Below are positions 1 to 8,743 of a stretch of DNA of 64,000 nucleotides, piece by piece. Position 1 is the stretch's first letter. The number at the start of each line of letters is the position of its first letter. Source of the stretch: Amycolatopsis dendrobii (GTDB lineage Bacteria > Actinomycetota > Actinomycetes > Mycobacteriales > Pseudonocardiaceae); the NCBI RefSeq assembly GCF_014145675.1, contig NZ_JACGZW010000008.1, positions 310,001 to 374,000 of the forward strand. Direction: 5' to 3'. The translations under genes were made by a program, and so were the position numbers. The notes under the pieces are model-generated. The model worked only from the letters and a program-made list of their open reading frames with translations, had not been told where the DNA came from and did no database searches.

Positions 1-242
1 CGGGGTCTCCCGCCTGCTCGTCATCTTCGCACTCCGTTCCCGACCGGTGGTCGCACCTCCACGTTCGCATCCCGCTGACGCGGCGTAAACGACCGGTCGG
101 GACACCGGCAGATGTGCGGCCGCGACACGTGCGCCGATGTCGCTGCCGGAAACCTGCCGGTGTCGGAATCCGTGATGTACATCGCCGTTTTCCGCACCCA
201 GCATGGGAATCGAGACCCGACGACGGGAAAGGCGGTCCGGCG
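1..242. other. Non-coding leader upstream of acyl-CoA dehydrogenase genes
   Basis: I see no convincing gene here. It holds paired sites: CCCGACCGGT at 39-48 and its inverse ACCGGTCGGG at 92-101, the latter inside the 10-bp palindrome CGACCGGTCG (90-99), plus a second palindrome GATGTACATC at 174-183. These could be operators for a TetR-type regulator controlling the acyl-CoA dehydrogenase genes that start at 243; this is inference from symmetry and position only. Confidence 0.4.
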
Positions 243-1313
243 ATGGCGATCAGCGCCGCGGAAACCGAACAGCTGCGGGAGGCGGTGCGCGACCTGCTCG
301 CGGACCGCTGCACGGAGGCCGACGTGCGCCGCGTGATGGCGAGCGGCTCCGGCTACGACCTGCGACTGTGGAAACAACTGGCCGAGCTGGGATTGCCCGG
401 CCTGCTGATCGCGACGGAATACGGCGGAGTCGGCCTGGGTGCGGAAGAACTCGAAGCGGTGTCGGAGGAAATCGGGGCAGCGCTGCTGCCGTCGCCGTTC
501 CTGTCCAGCGCGGTGCTGACCTCGACGCTCATCGACGCCGCCGGGTCCGAAGAGGACAAACGCCGTCTGCTGCCCGCGCTCGCCGACGGGTCTTCGATCG
601 GAACCGTCGCCGTCACTGGCCCCACCGGCGCTTGGACGCCTGAAAGCATTGCGATACAAGCGAACGGAACTCTCACCGGGACCGCGTCCTATGTGACCTT
701 CGGCCAGGTCGCCGACGTCATTCTCGTGGTGGCCCGCGCTGGTGACGACATTGGCATCTTCGAAGTCGCCCCGGACGCGCCGGGCTTCGTCCGCAGTACG
801 GCAGAGGTATTCGACCCGACTGTACGGCTGTCTCAATTCACCTTCGCTGATACCCCAGCGCGCCGAGTTGGCACTTCAGGCTGGGAGGCTGTGCAGAAAG
901 CCTTGGATACCAGCATTGTCGCGCTCGCCGGAGAACAGGCAGGCGGCGCTCGTAAGATCTTTGAGACAACCGTCGAATATCTCAAAACCCGCGTCCAGTT
1001 CGGCCGAGCGATCGGCAGTTTCCAGGCGATGAAGCACCTCGCCGCCGATCGGCTGCTGGACGTCGAATCCGCGACCTCCGCCGCCCGGCACGCCGCGGCC
1101 GACGGCAGCCCGGGCGCGATCGCACTCGCCGGGTTCGCGTGCGCGGAAGCGTACGAAACCGTTGCCCTGTCCGCGATCCAGATGCACGGCGGGATCGGCT
1201 TCACCTGGGAACACCCGGCGCACCTGTACCTGCGCCGCGCCCGCTCCGGCGCGCAGTTGTTCGGCAGCTCGCGACTGCACCGGGAGCGCTACCTCGTCTC
1301 GAAGGGAGCCTGA
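243..1313 (+). CDS. Acyl-CoA dehydrogenase, smaller partner subunit
   Basis: A 356-residue acyl-CoA dehydrogenase-family flavoprotein, expected to take part in alpha,beta-dehydrogenation of an acyl-CoA thioester. Visible family marks are FGRAIGSFQAMKH (about 253-265), the FAD/dimer region, and QMHGGIGFTWEH (about 313-324), whose Glu sits where many family members carry the catalytic base. The N-terminal half is shorter and less conserved than in single-gene enzymes. Start: ATG at 243 gives the expected N-terminus MAISAAETEQL; earlier in-frame codons would add unlike sequence. The stop is one base before the next gene, itself an acyl-CoA dehydrogenase, so the two are probably translated together as subunits of a heteromeric (FadE alpha2beta2-type) enzyme like those of actinobacterial steroid side-chain oxidation. 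The substrate is unknown. Confidence 0.88.
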   Translation: MAISAAETEQLREAVRDLLADRCTEADVRRVMASGSGYDLRLWKQLAELGLPGLLIATEYGGVGLGAEELEAVSEEIGAALLPSPFLSSAVLTSTLIDAAGSEEDKRRLLPALADGSSIGTVAVTGPTGAWTPESIAIQANGTLTGTASYVTFGQVADVILVVARAGDDIGIFEVAPDAPGFVRSTAEVFDPTVRLSQFTFADTPARRVGTSGWEAVQKALDTSIVALAGEQAGGARKIFETTVEYLKTRVQFGRAIGSFQAMKHLAADRLLDVESATSAARHAAADGSPGAIALAGFACAEAYETVALSAIQMHGGIGFTWEHPAHLYLRRARSGAQLFGSSRLHRERYLVSKGA

Positions 1314-1314
1314 C

Positions 1315-2496
1315 ATGACCAGCGCCGACCAGCTCCGCGAAGAAGTCCGCGCGTGGCTCGCCGCGGAATGGACCGGGCTCGCGCCTGCCGAGGATCGCTG
1401 GAGCACCACCCCGGAACGCATTGCCTGGCTGGAAAAAGTCGTCGCCGCCGGATACGCGGTGCCGACCTGGCCGGTCGAATGGTCCGGCCGCGCCTGCCCC
1501 GCCGAACTGGCCGACGTGATCGCGGCCGAGTTCGACGCCGTCGGCGCACCTGGCGCCCGCCAGGACAAGTACAGCATCCCGGCCAACACCGTCCTCGCGT
1601 TCGGCACCGGAAAACTCAAGCACGACCTGCTGCACGACGTCCTCACCGAACGCTCCCGGACCTGCCTGTTCTACAGCGAACCCGGCGCGGGCTCGGACCT
1701 CGCCGCCGTGCGTACCACCGCGGTCCGCGACGGCGACCGCTGGATCGTCAACGGACAGAAGGTCTGGACGTCCGGCGCGAAGACCGCGGACTACGCGCTG
1801 CTGATCGCGCGGACCGACTGGGACGTCCCGAAACACCAGGGCCTCAGCTACTTCGTCGTGCCGATGCACCAGCCCGGCGTCGACATCCGGCCGCTCGTGC
1901 AGATCACCGGCGAATCGCACTTCAACGAGGTGTTCCTGACCGACGTCGAAATCCCGCCGGACTACCTGGTCGGCGAAGAGGGCAAGGGCTGGCGCGTGCT
2001 GCAGACCGCGCTGGCGTACGAACGCTCGATCATGGGCGACGGCGCGCGGGCGTCGCGGCACGGATCGATCGCCGACGACCTCGTCGGGCTCGCCCGGGAC
2101 CGCGGCCGCCTCGCCGACCCGGTCGTCCGCGACAACCTGGCCACCGTGCTCGCGTTGCGCGAACTGAACGCGCTGAACAACGCCCGGGCGAAAGCCGCCG
2201 CCGAACAAGGCACGTCGAGTTCGGCGATGTCGCTGGGAAAGCTCGCGATGTCCGGCATCCTGCACGCCGAAGGACGGCTGCGCACCGACATCGCCGGTCC
2301 GGAAACGCTGCTGGCCGGGGACGGGAACCCGGTCGCCGACGACGTGAACTTCCTGGCGCTCAACGCCTTCTTCACCTCCATCGGCGGCGGCACCGACCAG
2401 ATCCAGCGCACGATCATCGCCGAACGCGTCCTCGGCCTGCCCAAGGAACCCGAGATCGACCGCGACCTCCCCTTCCGCGCCGTCCGCCGCAGCTGA
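1315..2496 (+). CDS. Acyl-CoA dehydrogenase, larger partner subunit
   Basis: A 393-residue acyl-CoA dehydrogenase. The YSEPGAGSDLAAVRT segment from about residue 120 and the following VNGQKVWTSGAK strand form the flavin/substrate domain. Near the C-terminus GGGTDQIQRTIIAERVLGLP (from about 357) is the FAD-contacting motif. AGGGAG a few bases before the ATG at 1315 is a good ribosome-binding site. Pairing with the smaller dehydrogenase just upstream suggests a heterotetramer in which FAD and active-site residues are shared between subunits. The CoA-transferase 21 bp downstream points to degradation of a CoA-activated acid. Specificity cannot be read from the sequence. Confidence 0.9.
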   Translation: MTSADQLREEVRAWLAAEWTGLAPAEDRWSTTPERIAWLEKVVAAGYAVPTWPVEWSGRACPAELADVIAAEFDAVGAPGARQDKYSIPANTVLAFGTGKLKHDLLHDVLTERSRTCLFYSEPGAGSDLAAVRTTAVRDGDRWIVNGQKVWTSGAKTADYALLIARTDWDVPKHQGLSYFVVPMHQPGVDIRPLVQITGESHFNEVFLTDVEIPPDYLVGEEGKGWRVLQTALAYERSIMGDGARASRHGSIADDLVGLARDRGRLADPVVRDNLATVLALRELNALNNARAKAAAEQGTSSSAMSLGKLAMSGILHAEGRLRTDIAGPETLLAGDGNPVADDVNFLALNAFFTSIGGGTDQIQRTIIAERVLGLPKEPEIDRDLPFRAVRRS

Positions 2497-2517
2497 GCCC
2501 CGAGGAGGCTGGTTCCC

Positions 2518-4893
2518 TTGCCCGACACCTACGACCCGCCGCTGTCCGGGTTCCGCGTGCTCGATCTGTCCTCCGGCCCGATGACCGCGACCGGGCGGCT
2601 GCTGGCCGATCTCGGCGCGCGCGTCACCCGCGTCGTCCTGCCCGGCGTCACCGGCGACCACACCACCGGACCGGTCGTCGACGGCGTCGCGATCGGCACC
2701 GCGATCGACCGGCACGGCTTCGCCCACGCGACCGCCGAACCCGGCTCGCACGGCTGGGACCGGCTGCTGGCCGACGCGGACCTGCTGATCGAGACCACCC
2801 CGCCCGGCTCGCCCGCCGAAGAACTGCTCGACGTCCCCGGCCTGCGCACCCGGCATCCCGCGCTGGTCGTCCTGTCGATCAGCGACTTCGGCCGCGCCAC
2901 GACGCGGCGGCACTGGCAGGCCACCACCCCGGTGTTCCACGCGCTGACCGGCGAACTCTCCCGGTCCGGCATCCCCGGCCGCGCGCCGCTGCTGCCGCCC
3001 GGCGAACTGCCGTACCACGTGGCCGCCGCGCAAGCCGCGTTCCAGGCGGTGAGCCTGTATCTGGACCGGCTGCGCACCGGACGCGGCGACCGCATCGACT
3101 TCGCCGTCCTCGACGGGGCGATGCAGGCGCTGGACCCGGCGTTCGGCATGGTCGGCAGCGCGGCCGCCGGGGTGCCGTTGAGCGACCTGCCGCGCGGACG
3201 CACCGAAGAGCGCCACCGGTACCCGATTTTCCCTTGCCAGGACGGATACATCCGGATCTGCCTGCTGTCGCGCCGGCAGTGGCGCGGCATGTTCGAGTGG
3301 ATGGGCAGCCCGGCCGAATTCGCCGACCCGAAGTACGACCAGGTGCGCGAGCGCTATGCGTCGCCGGACCTGCTGCCCGCGATCGGCCGGTTCTTCGCCG
3401 ACCGCACCCGCGCCTCGCTGGAATGCGAGGGCCAGCGCCACGGCGTGCCGGCCGCTGCGGTGCTCACGCTCGCCGAAGCCCTGCACACCGACCAACTCGC
3501 CGCGCGCGGTTTCTTCCGCGACACCGAACTGTCGCCCGGTCTCGTCGCGCCGGTCCCAGCCGGAATCACCGAGATCGACGGGCACCGCGCCTTCGCCGTG
3601 CCCGGCACCGGCGCGCGCGTCACCGCCGCACCGATCCTCGCTGGTCGCCCCCGTCGCGGCGAAGGACGTCCGCTGGAGGGAATCCGGGTCCTTGACCTCG
3701 GCGTGATCGTCGTCGGCGGCGACACCGGACGGCTCTTCGGCGACCTCGGCGCGGACGTCGTCAAGATCGAGAACTCAGCTTTCCCGGACGGTTCCCGCGC
3801 CGCACTGCCCGGCCTGATGTCGCACGGTTTCGCCGCCGGGCACCGCAACAAACGCGCCATCGGCGTCAACCTGCGCGACCCCGAAGGCCAAGCGCTGGTC
3901 CGGCGGCTGGTCGCACAATCGGACGTCGTACTCACCAACTTCAAACCCGGCGTCATCGCCTCGCTCGGGCTCGACCGGGCCGCGCTCTCCGAGGTGAACC
4001 CCGGCATCGTCGTCGTGGACAGCTCCGCCTTCGGCCCGACCGGCCCGTGGGCCAGGCGGCTCGGCTACGGCCCGCTCGTGCGCGCCGCGACCGGACTCAC
4101 CAGCGAGTGGATCTATCCCGGCGAACCGGGCACGTTCAGTGACGCCGTCACCGTCTATCCCGACCACGTATGCGCCCGGATCGGCGCGCTGGCCGCGCTG
4201 GCGCTGCTCGTCCGGCGCGAACGCAGCGGCGAGGGCGGGTCGGTGAGCGTCGCGCAGTCCGAGGTCATGCTGAGCCACTTCGCGGACCGGATCGCCGCCG
4301 AAGACCTGGCCCGCCGGGGACACTGTGCGGACGGCCCCGCGCACGACGCGCCCTGGGGCGTGTTCCCGACCGCTGGCGACGACGATTGGCTCGCCGTCAC
4401 GGTGCGGAACGACGCGGATTGGGGTGCGTTGTGCTCGGTGCTGGACCGTCCCGACCTGGCCGCCGACCCCGGTTTGGCCACCCGCTCCGGCCGAGCGGCG
4501 GCCCGTGCCCGGATCGACGCAGCGGTGACCGAGTGGACCTCGCGGCATTCTCCGTTCGAGGCGATGGATCTGCTGCAGGCCGCGGGGATTCCGGCCGGGG
4601 CGCTGCTGCGGGCGGGCGACCTGCCGGAATGGGAGCAGTACCGGGAGCGGCGGGCGTTTCGGGAGGAGCTGCATCCGTACGCGTCGGAGCCGTATGTGCT
4701 GGAGAACGTGCAGATCCACGCCGCGCACGTCGCCGATCCGCCGGTGGGGCAGGCGCCGCTGCTGGGCGAGCAGACGTTCGAGATCGCCGCGGAACTGCTC
4801 GGGCTGGGGGTCGCGGAGACGGCGGGGCTTGTCGCTCGCGGGGTGTTGGAGGCGCCCGAGGAGCAGGGCGGGCGGGCTGCTCGCGCGGGGTGA
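2518..4893 (+). CDS. Double-length CaiB/BaiF (type III) CoA-transferase
   Basis: A 791-residue fusion of two family III CoA-transferase (CaiB/BaiF) domains, against about 400 residues for a usual member. Domain 1 opens with GFRVLDLSSGPMTATGRLLADLGARV; domain 2 opens near residue 386 with EGIRVLDLGVIVVGGDTGRL and carries the typical DVVKIE and NKRAIGVNLRD segments. At the position where catalytic members carry the Asp nucleophile (as in KAYDMLVQA of the gene at 6643-7836), I align Thr in the first domain (QATTPVFHALTG) and Gly in the second (LGYGPLVRAATG), so the usual Asp-anhydride mechanism may be absent. The TTG start at 2518 is chosen because CGAGGAGG lies 9-16 bases upstream. Probable operon with the two dehydrogenases. 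Confidence 0.85.
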   Translation: MPDTYDPPLSGFRVLDLSSGPMTATGRLLADLGARVTRVVLPGVTGDHTTGPVVDGVAIGTAIDRHGFAHATAEPGSHGWDRLLADADLLIETTPPGSPAEELLDVPGLRTRHPALVVLSISDFGRATTRRHWQATTPVFHALTGELSRSGIPGRAPLLPPGELPYHVAAAQAAFQAVSLYLDRLRTGRGDRIDFAVLDGAMQALDPAFGMVGSAAAGVPLSDLPRGRTEERHRYPIFPCQDGYIRICLLSRRQWRGMFEWMGSPAEFADPKYDQVRERYASPDLLPAIGRFFADRTRASLECEGQRHGVPAAAVLTLAEALHTDQLAARGFFRDTELSPGLVAPVPAGITEIDGHRAFAVPGTGARVTAAPILAGRPRRGEGRPLEGIRVLDLGVIVVGGDTGRLFGDLGADVVKIENSAFPDGSRAALPGLMSHGFAAGHRNKRAIGVNLRDPEGQALVRRLVAQSDVVLTNFKPGVIASLGLDRAALSEVNPGIVVVDSSAFGPTGPWARRLGYGPLVRAATGLTSEWIYPGEPGTFSDAVTVYPDHVCARIGALAALALLVRRERSGEGGSVSVAQSEVMLSHFADRIAAEDLARRGHCADGPAHDAPWGVFPTAGDDDWLAVTVRNDADWGALCSVLDRPDLAADPGLATRSGRAAARARIDAAVTEWTSRHSPFEAMDLLQAAGIPAGALLRAGDLPEWEQYRERRAFREELHPYASEPYVLENVQIHAAHVADPPVGQAPLLGEQTFEIAAELLGLGVAETAGLVARGVLEAPEEQGGRAARAG

Positions 4894-5215
4894 CTTCCAG
4901 CGGGGGCCGCGAATCCGCCCGGCATCACCACCGCACGCTCCGGTGACACCGGGCGGAAACACCCGCCATCCGCCTGGCCGCTCGGCGAACCCGCCCCCGG
5001 CACCCCGCCGGGTGGCCAGGCGTCCCGGAATCCGGCGGTCCGGGCAAAGCCGCCCGCCGCGCACGGCCACCCCGGCACCCCGCCGCGAAACCCGGCGCCG
5101 CCGAACGAAAACGCCCCGCCGGCCCGACCGTCCCGCGAACCCGCCGAACCCCGCTCCCCGCCGTATGATCGCCGCAACCCGCCCGCCGCTGCCGGACCTC
5201 GCTGGACATTGGACG
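4894..5215. other. Gene-free spacer before the LysR gene
   Basis: A 322-bp stretch with no supportable gene; the open frames through it are C-rich shadows. A TATGAT hexamer at 5164-5169 is a plausible -10 box for the LysR gene starting at 5216. I saw no clear terminator hairpin after the CoA-transferase. Confidence 0.4.
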
Positions 5216-6142
5216 ATGGAGATCGATTTCACCCGCCTGAAGTACTTCGTCGCGGTCGCCGACGAACTGCACTTCAAGCGCGCGGCGGACCGGCTGCGGA
5301 TCACCCCTCCGCCGCTCAGCAAGCAGATCAAGCTGCTCGAACGCGAGCTCGGCGGCCCGCTCTTCGAACGGCACTACCACGAGGTCCGGCTCACCCCGCT
5401 CGGCCAGGCGCTGCTCGGCCCGGCTCGGGCGATCCTGCGCCAGGTCGACGGCTTGAAGGACATCGCGGCGGGAGTTCTCGAGGACGGCACGCCGATCCGG
5501 GTCGGGGCCACCGCGTACGCGCCGTCCGATCTGCTCGAAGACCTGGAAACCGCGGTCGGCGGGCTGGCCGCGCCCGCGACGTTCGAGGTCGCCGGTTCCG
5601 CCGCCGAGGTCACCGCGAAACTCGTGTCGGGGCACCTGGAACTCGGGCTGATCCACCTCGCCGTCGAGGATCAGCGGCTGCGCGCCCGGACCGTCGCCGA
5701 GTACCAGGGCGCGATCGCGGTCCGCGCGGACGATCCGCTCGCCTGCCGCGATCTCGTGCACATCGAGGAACTGCGCGACCGCGAGGTGGTCATCGACTTC
5801 GCCCGGCCGAACCCGGTCATCCTCGCCGCGCTGACCAGGAGACTCGCCAAACGCGGCGTCCGGAACATCGTGCGCGCGGTCAGCGGGCGCGGCGGCGAAC
5901 TCGAAATGGCCGCGCAGGTGTTCAACCGGCGGCTGGTCGCCCTCGTGTCCTACGCGCCCGCCTCGTTCATCGGCCGGATGTTCTCGCCGCCGGAGTTCAA
6001 ACTGGTCCGGATCGACGAGGACGGCTGGGAACCGAGCAGGCTCGCGCTCGCCTGGGCCGCCGACCGCGCCGCCGGACCGCCTCGTCCGGCCGATCTCGCC
6101 GAGGACCTTTCCGCGAAACTGGGCCCGATCCGCCGCGGCTGA
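5216..6142 (+). CDS. LysR-family transcriptional regulator
   Basis: A 308-residue LysR-type regulator. The N-terminal winged helix-turn-helix is clear (MEIDFTRLKYFVAVADELHF, then RAADRLRITPPPLSKQIKLLE, residues about 1-60), followed by a periplasmic-binding-like effector domain to the C-terminus. ATG at 5216 gives the standard LysR N-terminus; an in-frame ATG at 5165 would add 17 Pro-rich residues. It follows the CoA-transferase/dehydrogenase genes on the same strand and faces a MarR gene convergently, so it may control the acyl-CoA catabolic genes, but no target site can be proved. Confidence 0.88.
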   Translation: MEIDFTRLKYFVAVADELHFKRAADRLRITPPPLSKQIKLLERELGGPLFERHYHEVRLTPLGQALLGPARAILRQVDGLKDIAAGVLEDGTPIRVGATAYAPSDLLEDLETAVGGLAAPATFEVAGSAAEVTAKLVSGHLELGLIHLAVEDQRLRARTVAEYQGAIAVRADDPLACRDLVHIEELRDREVVIDFARPNPVILAALTRRLAKRGVRNIVRAVSGRGGELEMAAQVFNRRLVALVSYAPASFIGRMFSPPEFKLVRIDEDGWEPSRLALAWAADRAAGPPRPADLAEDLSAKLGPIRRG

Positions 6143-6165
6143 CCACGACCCGGGCCGCCAGCAGC

Positions 6166-6178
6166 GTCCACAGTGGAC
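6166..6178. repeat. 13-bp palindrome GTCCACAGTGGAC between convergent genes
   Basis: This perfect palindromic 13-mer (central base excepted) lies between the LysR and MarR genes. The same or nearly the same 13-mer recurs at 6925-6937, 9695-9707, 17207-17219, 26940-26952, 51469-51481 and 56945-56957, almost always inside coding sequence and in unrelated genes. See findings. Confidence 0.6.
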
Positions 6179-6180
6179 CG

Positions 6181-6609
6181 TCAGGACCCGACGAACCTGC
6201 TCAGCAGCCGCCCGAACTCGGCGACGTCGCGGCGCGGCCAGTCCCGCAGCCGCTCTTCGAGCCGTTTCCGTTGCGCCGCACGGGTAATCGCCAGCGCGCG
6301 ATGCCCGGCTTCGGTCAGCTCCAACCGCTGCCTGCGCGAATGCCGCGGATCCGGGCCGCGCACCAGCAGCCCGCCGCTCTCCAGTTCCGCCAGCTGCCGG
6401 CTCACCGTCGACGGGTCGAGCCCGTACTCCTGGGCGAGATCCGCCGCGTGCGCGCAGTCCGCGAGGTCGATCGAGGACAGCATCGTGTACTGCACGAACC
6501 CGAGCCCCTCGTACAGTTCGTTCGAGCGCACCCGGGACCCGCGGGAAAACAGGATCATCGCGCGGTGGATAGCGTCCAGGGCATCGCCGTCGCGGTCTTC
6601 TCCCGGCAT
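6181..6609 (-). CDS. MarR-family transcriptional regulator
   Basis: A 142-residue MarR-type winged-helix repressor: CAHAADLAQEYGLDPSTVSR is the recognition-helix region, followed by the wing (SGGLLVRGPDPRHSRRQRLEL). Proteins of this family bind palindromic operators and release on binding small phenolic or acyl ligands. Start ATG at 6609 is favoured because a near-consensus promoter (TTGACA-17-TAGCAT) ends 8 bases before it, which leaves no room for the in-frame ATG at 6639. It lies 33 bp downstream of a CoA-transferase gene on the same strand but has its own promoter. Confidence 0.87.
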   Translation of the reverse strand: MPGEDRDGDALDAIHRAMILFSRGSRVRSNELYEGLGFVQYTMLSSIDLADCAHAADLAQEYGLDPSTVSRQLAELESGGLLVRGPDPRHSRRQRLELTEAGHRALAITRAAQRKRLEERLRDWPRRDVAEFGRLLSRFVGS

Positions 6610-6617
6610 GTCCCCGC

Positions 6618-6646
6618 ATGCTAGAGATGCACCATACAACTGTCAA
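6618..6646 (-). promoter_or_regulatory. Sigma-70-type promoter, near-leaderless, for MarR
   Basis: On the minus strand TTGACA (6646-6641) and TAGCAT (6623-6618) are separated by exactly 17 bp, close to the vegetative sigma consensus. The predicted transcription start falls at or within a few bases of the ATG at 6609, so the mRNA should be leaderless or nearly so. Confidence 0.65.
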
Positions 6647-7836
6647 CGCGGCTCGGCGGCGATCCCCCGGCGCAGCAGGTCCTCGGCGTCGACCCCGGCT
6701 TCTTCAAGCAGCGCACGGGTATGCGCGCCGAACGCCGGGACGTCGCCCATCCGCGCCTCGACGTCCGCGAACGTCACCGGCGGCAGCAGCGCGTCGACGG
6801 TCGCGTGTTCGGTGCCGATCCTGCGCCAGCGGTCGCGGGCGCGAAGCTGCGGGTCGGCCACGACATCGGCGACCTGTTTCACTTGCGCCGCAGGGATTCC
6901 GGCGTTCGCGAGCCGCTCGTCCAATTCCACTGTGGACCATCGGGCGGTCTCGGCGGCGACCGCGGCGTCGCATTCCGCGCGGTGCTCGACGCGCCGCACG
7001 TTCGTGGTGAATCGCGGGTCGTCGGCGAGTTGCGGAGCTTCGAGGACCGAGGTGACCAGGGTCCGCCAGCCGCTGTCGTTCTGGACCCCGATCAGCATCT
7101 GCCCGTCTTTCGTCGGATACGCGTCGTAGGGCGCGATCGAGGCGTGGCTCAAGCCCATCCGCGCGGGCTGCCGTCCGGAGTACATCTGGCTGTACATCGC
7201 GTAGCCCATCCACTCGACGGTCGCCTCCAGCATCGACACCTCGACCGTCGCGCCCTGCCCGGTTCGCCACCGGCGCAGGAGGGCGGCCAGCACCGCTTGC
7301 GCGCAGTACATTCCGGAGGCGATGTCGGAGGTCGGGATGCCGGTCTTGACCGGGGTGTCCGGGGTGCCGGTGATGCCGATCAGGCCCGCTTCGGCCTGGA
7401 CCAGCATGTCGTAGGCCTTGCGCTGTTCCCGCGGACCGCCCGTGCCGTAGCCGGAGAGGTCTGCGGCGACCAGTTCCGGACGGTCGGCTCGGAGCTCCGC
7501 GGCACCGAAGCCGAGGCGAGCGGCCGCGCCCGGGGCCAAGTTCTGGACGAAGACGTCGGCGCGCGCGACCAGCCGGCGGACCGCGTCGCGGCCTTCCGCT
7601 GTTTTCAGGTCTACCGCCAGGGATTCCTTGCCCCGGTTGAGCCAGACGAAGTGTGCGCCGGTGCCGTGCACTACGTGGTCGTACTCGCGGGCGAAGTCGC
7701 CGCCGTCCGCTCGTTCCACCTTGATCACCCGGGCGCCCAGATCGGCCAGAGTGCGGGTGGCCAGCGGGGCGGCGACTGCCTGTTCGACGGAAACGACGGT
7801 GATCCCGTCCAGCGGGAGCGCGGGGTCCGAGTGCAT
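6643..7836 (-). CDS. CaiB/BaiF family CoA-transferase, single domain
   Basis: A 397-residue type III CoA-transferase. It shows the N-terminal Rossmann segment (DGITVVSVEQAVAAPLATRTLADLGARVIKVE), the CoA-binding region (NRGKESLAVDLK) and RKAYDMLVQAEAGL, where the Asp is the expected nucleophile that forms the mixed anhydride with the acyl group. The overall pattern resembles enzymes moving CoA between dicarboxylic or branched acids, but the donor and acceptor cannot be named. A MarR regulator with its own promoter follows. In contrast to the double-length homologue at 2518, the active-site Asp is present. Confidence 0.9.
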   Translation of the reverse strand: MHSDPALPLDGITVVSVEQAVAAPLATRTLADLGARVIKVERADGGDFAREYDHVVHGTGAHFVWLNRGKESLAVDLKTAEGRDAVRRLVARADVFVQNLAPGAAARLGFGAAELRADRPELVAADLSGYGTGGPREQRKAYDMLVQAEAGLIGITGTPDTPVKTGIPTSDIASGMYCAQAVLAALLRRWRTGQGATVEVSMLEATVEWMGYAMYSQMYSGRQPARMGLSHASIAPYDAYPTKDGQMLIGVQNDSGWRTLVTSVLEAPQLADDPRFTTNVRRVEHRAECDAAVAAETARWSTVELDERLANAGIPAAQVKQVADVVADPQLRARDRWRRIGTEHATVDALLPPVTFADVEARMGDVPAFGAHTRALLEEAGVDAEDLLRRGIAAEPR

Positions 7837-7911
7837 GCCGATTACTATGACCCGGTTTTCGCCGGGGTGCTCGGGTGAATCGTGTTGCGCAGGGCACGTG
7901 TCCCGGCGAGC

Positions 7912-8679
7912 TCAGCCGCGCGGGTCGAACGGGATGCCGGACGGCTTCGACTTCTCCAGCAGGTCCTGGTACCGGCCCTCGCTGATCTTGATCGTCGCGG
8001 CGCCGAAGTCCGCGGCCGTCAAGCGGTCGCGCAGGGCGGTCGAGGGCCACCCGTCCCAGCCGACCAGGGGCGGGTAGCGCCAATCGCGGTAGTGGTTCTC
8101 CGGCGGCTCGTCGTGGGCGTCGGCGAGGCGGAAGAAGTGCGTGCCGGGGCCGTCCTTGTGGTACACCGTCTTCGGGTGGGCGCCGTCGAAGCTCACCTTC
8201 GACCGGGGGTACGTCACCTGCGAGGAATGCTGCGTGGTCGTCACGTACTCGACCTGGTTCGACGACTGGTCGATCCACGAGATCACGTGCTCCCAGTCGT
8301 GCCGGTGCCCGCCGAGGCCGCTGCCGTCGACGGCCTGGTCCTTTTCGAAGTAGCTCGCGTAGACGACCGCGCACCAGCCGTGGTTGCAGGTCGAGCGCGA
8401 GTAGGTCTGGGAGTTGTCGAGGTCGGACTTGTCGTGGCAGTTGCCGTTGACCGCGCCGGTGGTCTTGAGGCCGGGCGCGAGGGCGCCGTCCGGGCCGATC
8501 GCCGGGGTCGCGTAGCAACCGTCGCCGTCGTAGTCGTAGGCGGGCGAGAAGGACTGCTCGTATCCGTTCGCGTTCTGCGGCAGGTTGTGCGGCGGGTCGG
8601 CGTACGCCGCGGACACCGGGAACAGCAATGCCGTGCACACGGCCACCGTCGCGACGCGGGCGAGCGGAAGTTTCCTCAT
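7912..8679 (-). CDS. Secreted NPP1/NLP-family (necrosis-inducing) protein
   Basis: A 255-residue secreted protein: a signal peptide (RK-rich start, hydrophobic core to about residue 22, cleavage likely after AYA at 27) and the hallmark GHRHDWEH motif at residues 124-131 of necrosis- and ethylene-inducing peptide 1-like proteins. In that family this motif lines the metal site needed for binding plant sphingolipids and for cytolysis. Cysteines at about 55, 81, 98 and 103 can form disulfides. Length matches type 1 or 2 NLPs. It stands alone between a CoA-transferase and a FUSC gene. Actinomycete members exist; whether this one acts on plants is unknown. Confidence 0.92.
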   Translation of the reverse strand: MRKLPLARVATVAVCTALLFPVSAAYADPPHNLPQNANGYEQSFSPAYDYDGDGCYATPAIGPDGALAPGLKTTGAVNGNCHDKSDLDNSQTYSRSTCNHGWCAVVYASYFEKDQAVDGSGLGGHRHDWEHVISWIDQSSNQVEYVTTTQHSSQVTYPRSKVSFDGAHPKTVYHKDGPGTHFFRLADAHDEPPENHYRDWRYPPLVGWDGWPSTALRDRLTAADFGAATIKISEGRYQDLLEKSKPSGIPFDPRG

Positions 8680-8743
8680 GTCCGGATGGTGACACCGCGA
8701 ACGCGGAAGGTGAAGGGATGTCAGGGAAGCATCCGATGGCCTT

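Noticed and set aside
1201..3585. Long minus-strand frame (794 codons) opposite the dehydrogenase and CoA-transferase genes
   Set aside because: Shadow frame: high Gly/Arg/Val/Gln content and no family match, while the plus-strand frames read as clear enzymes.
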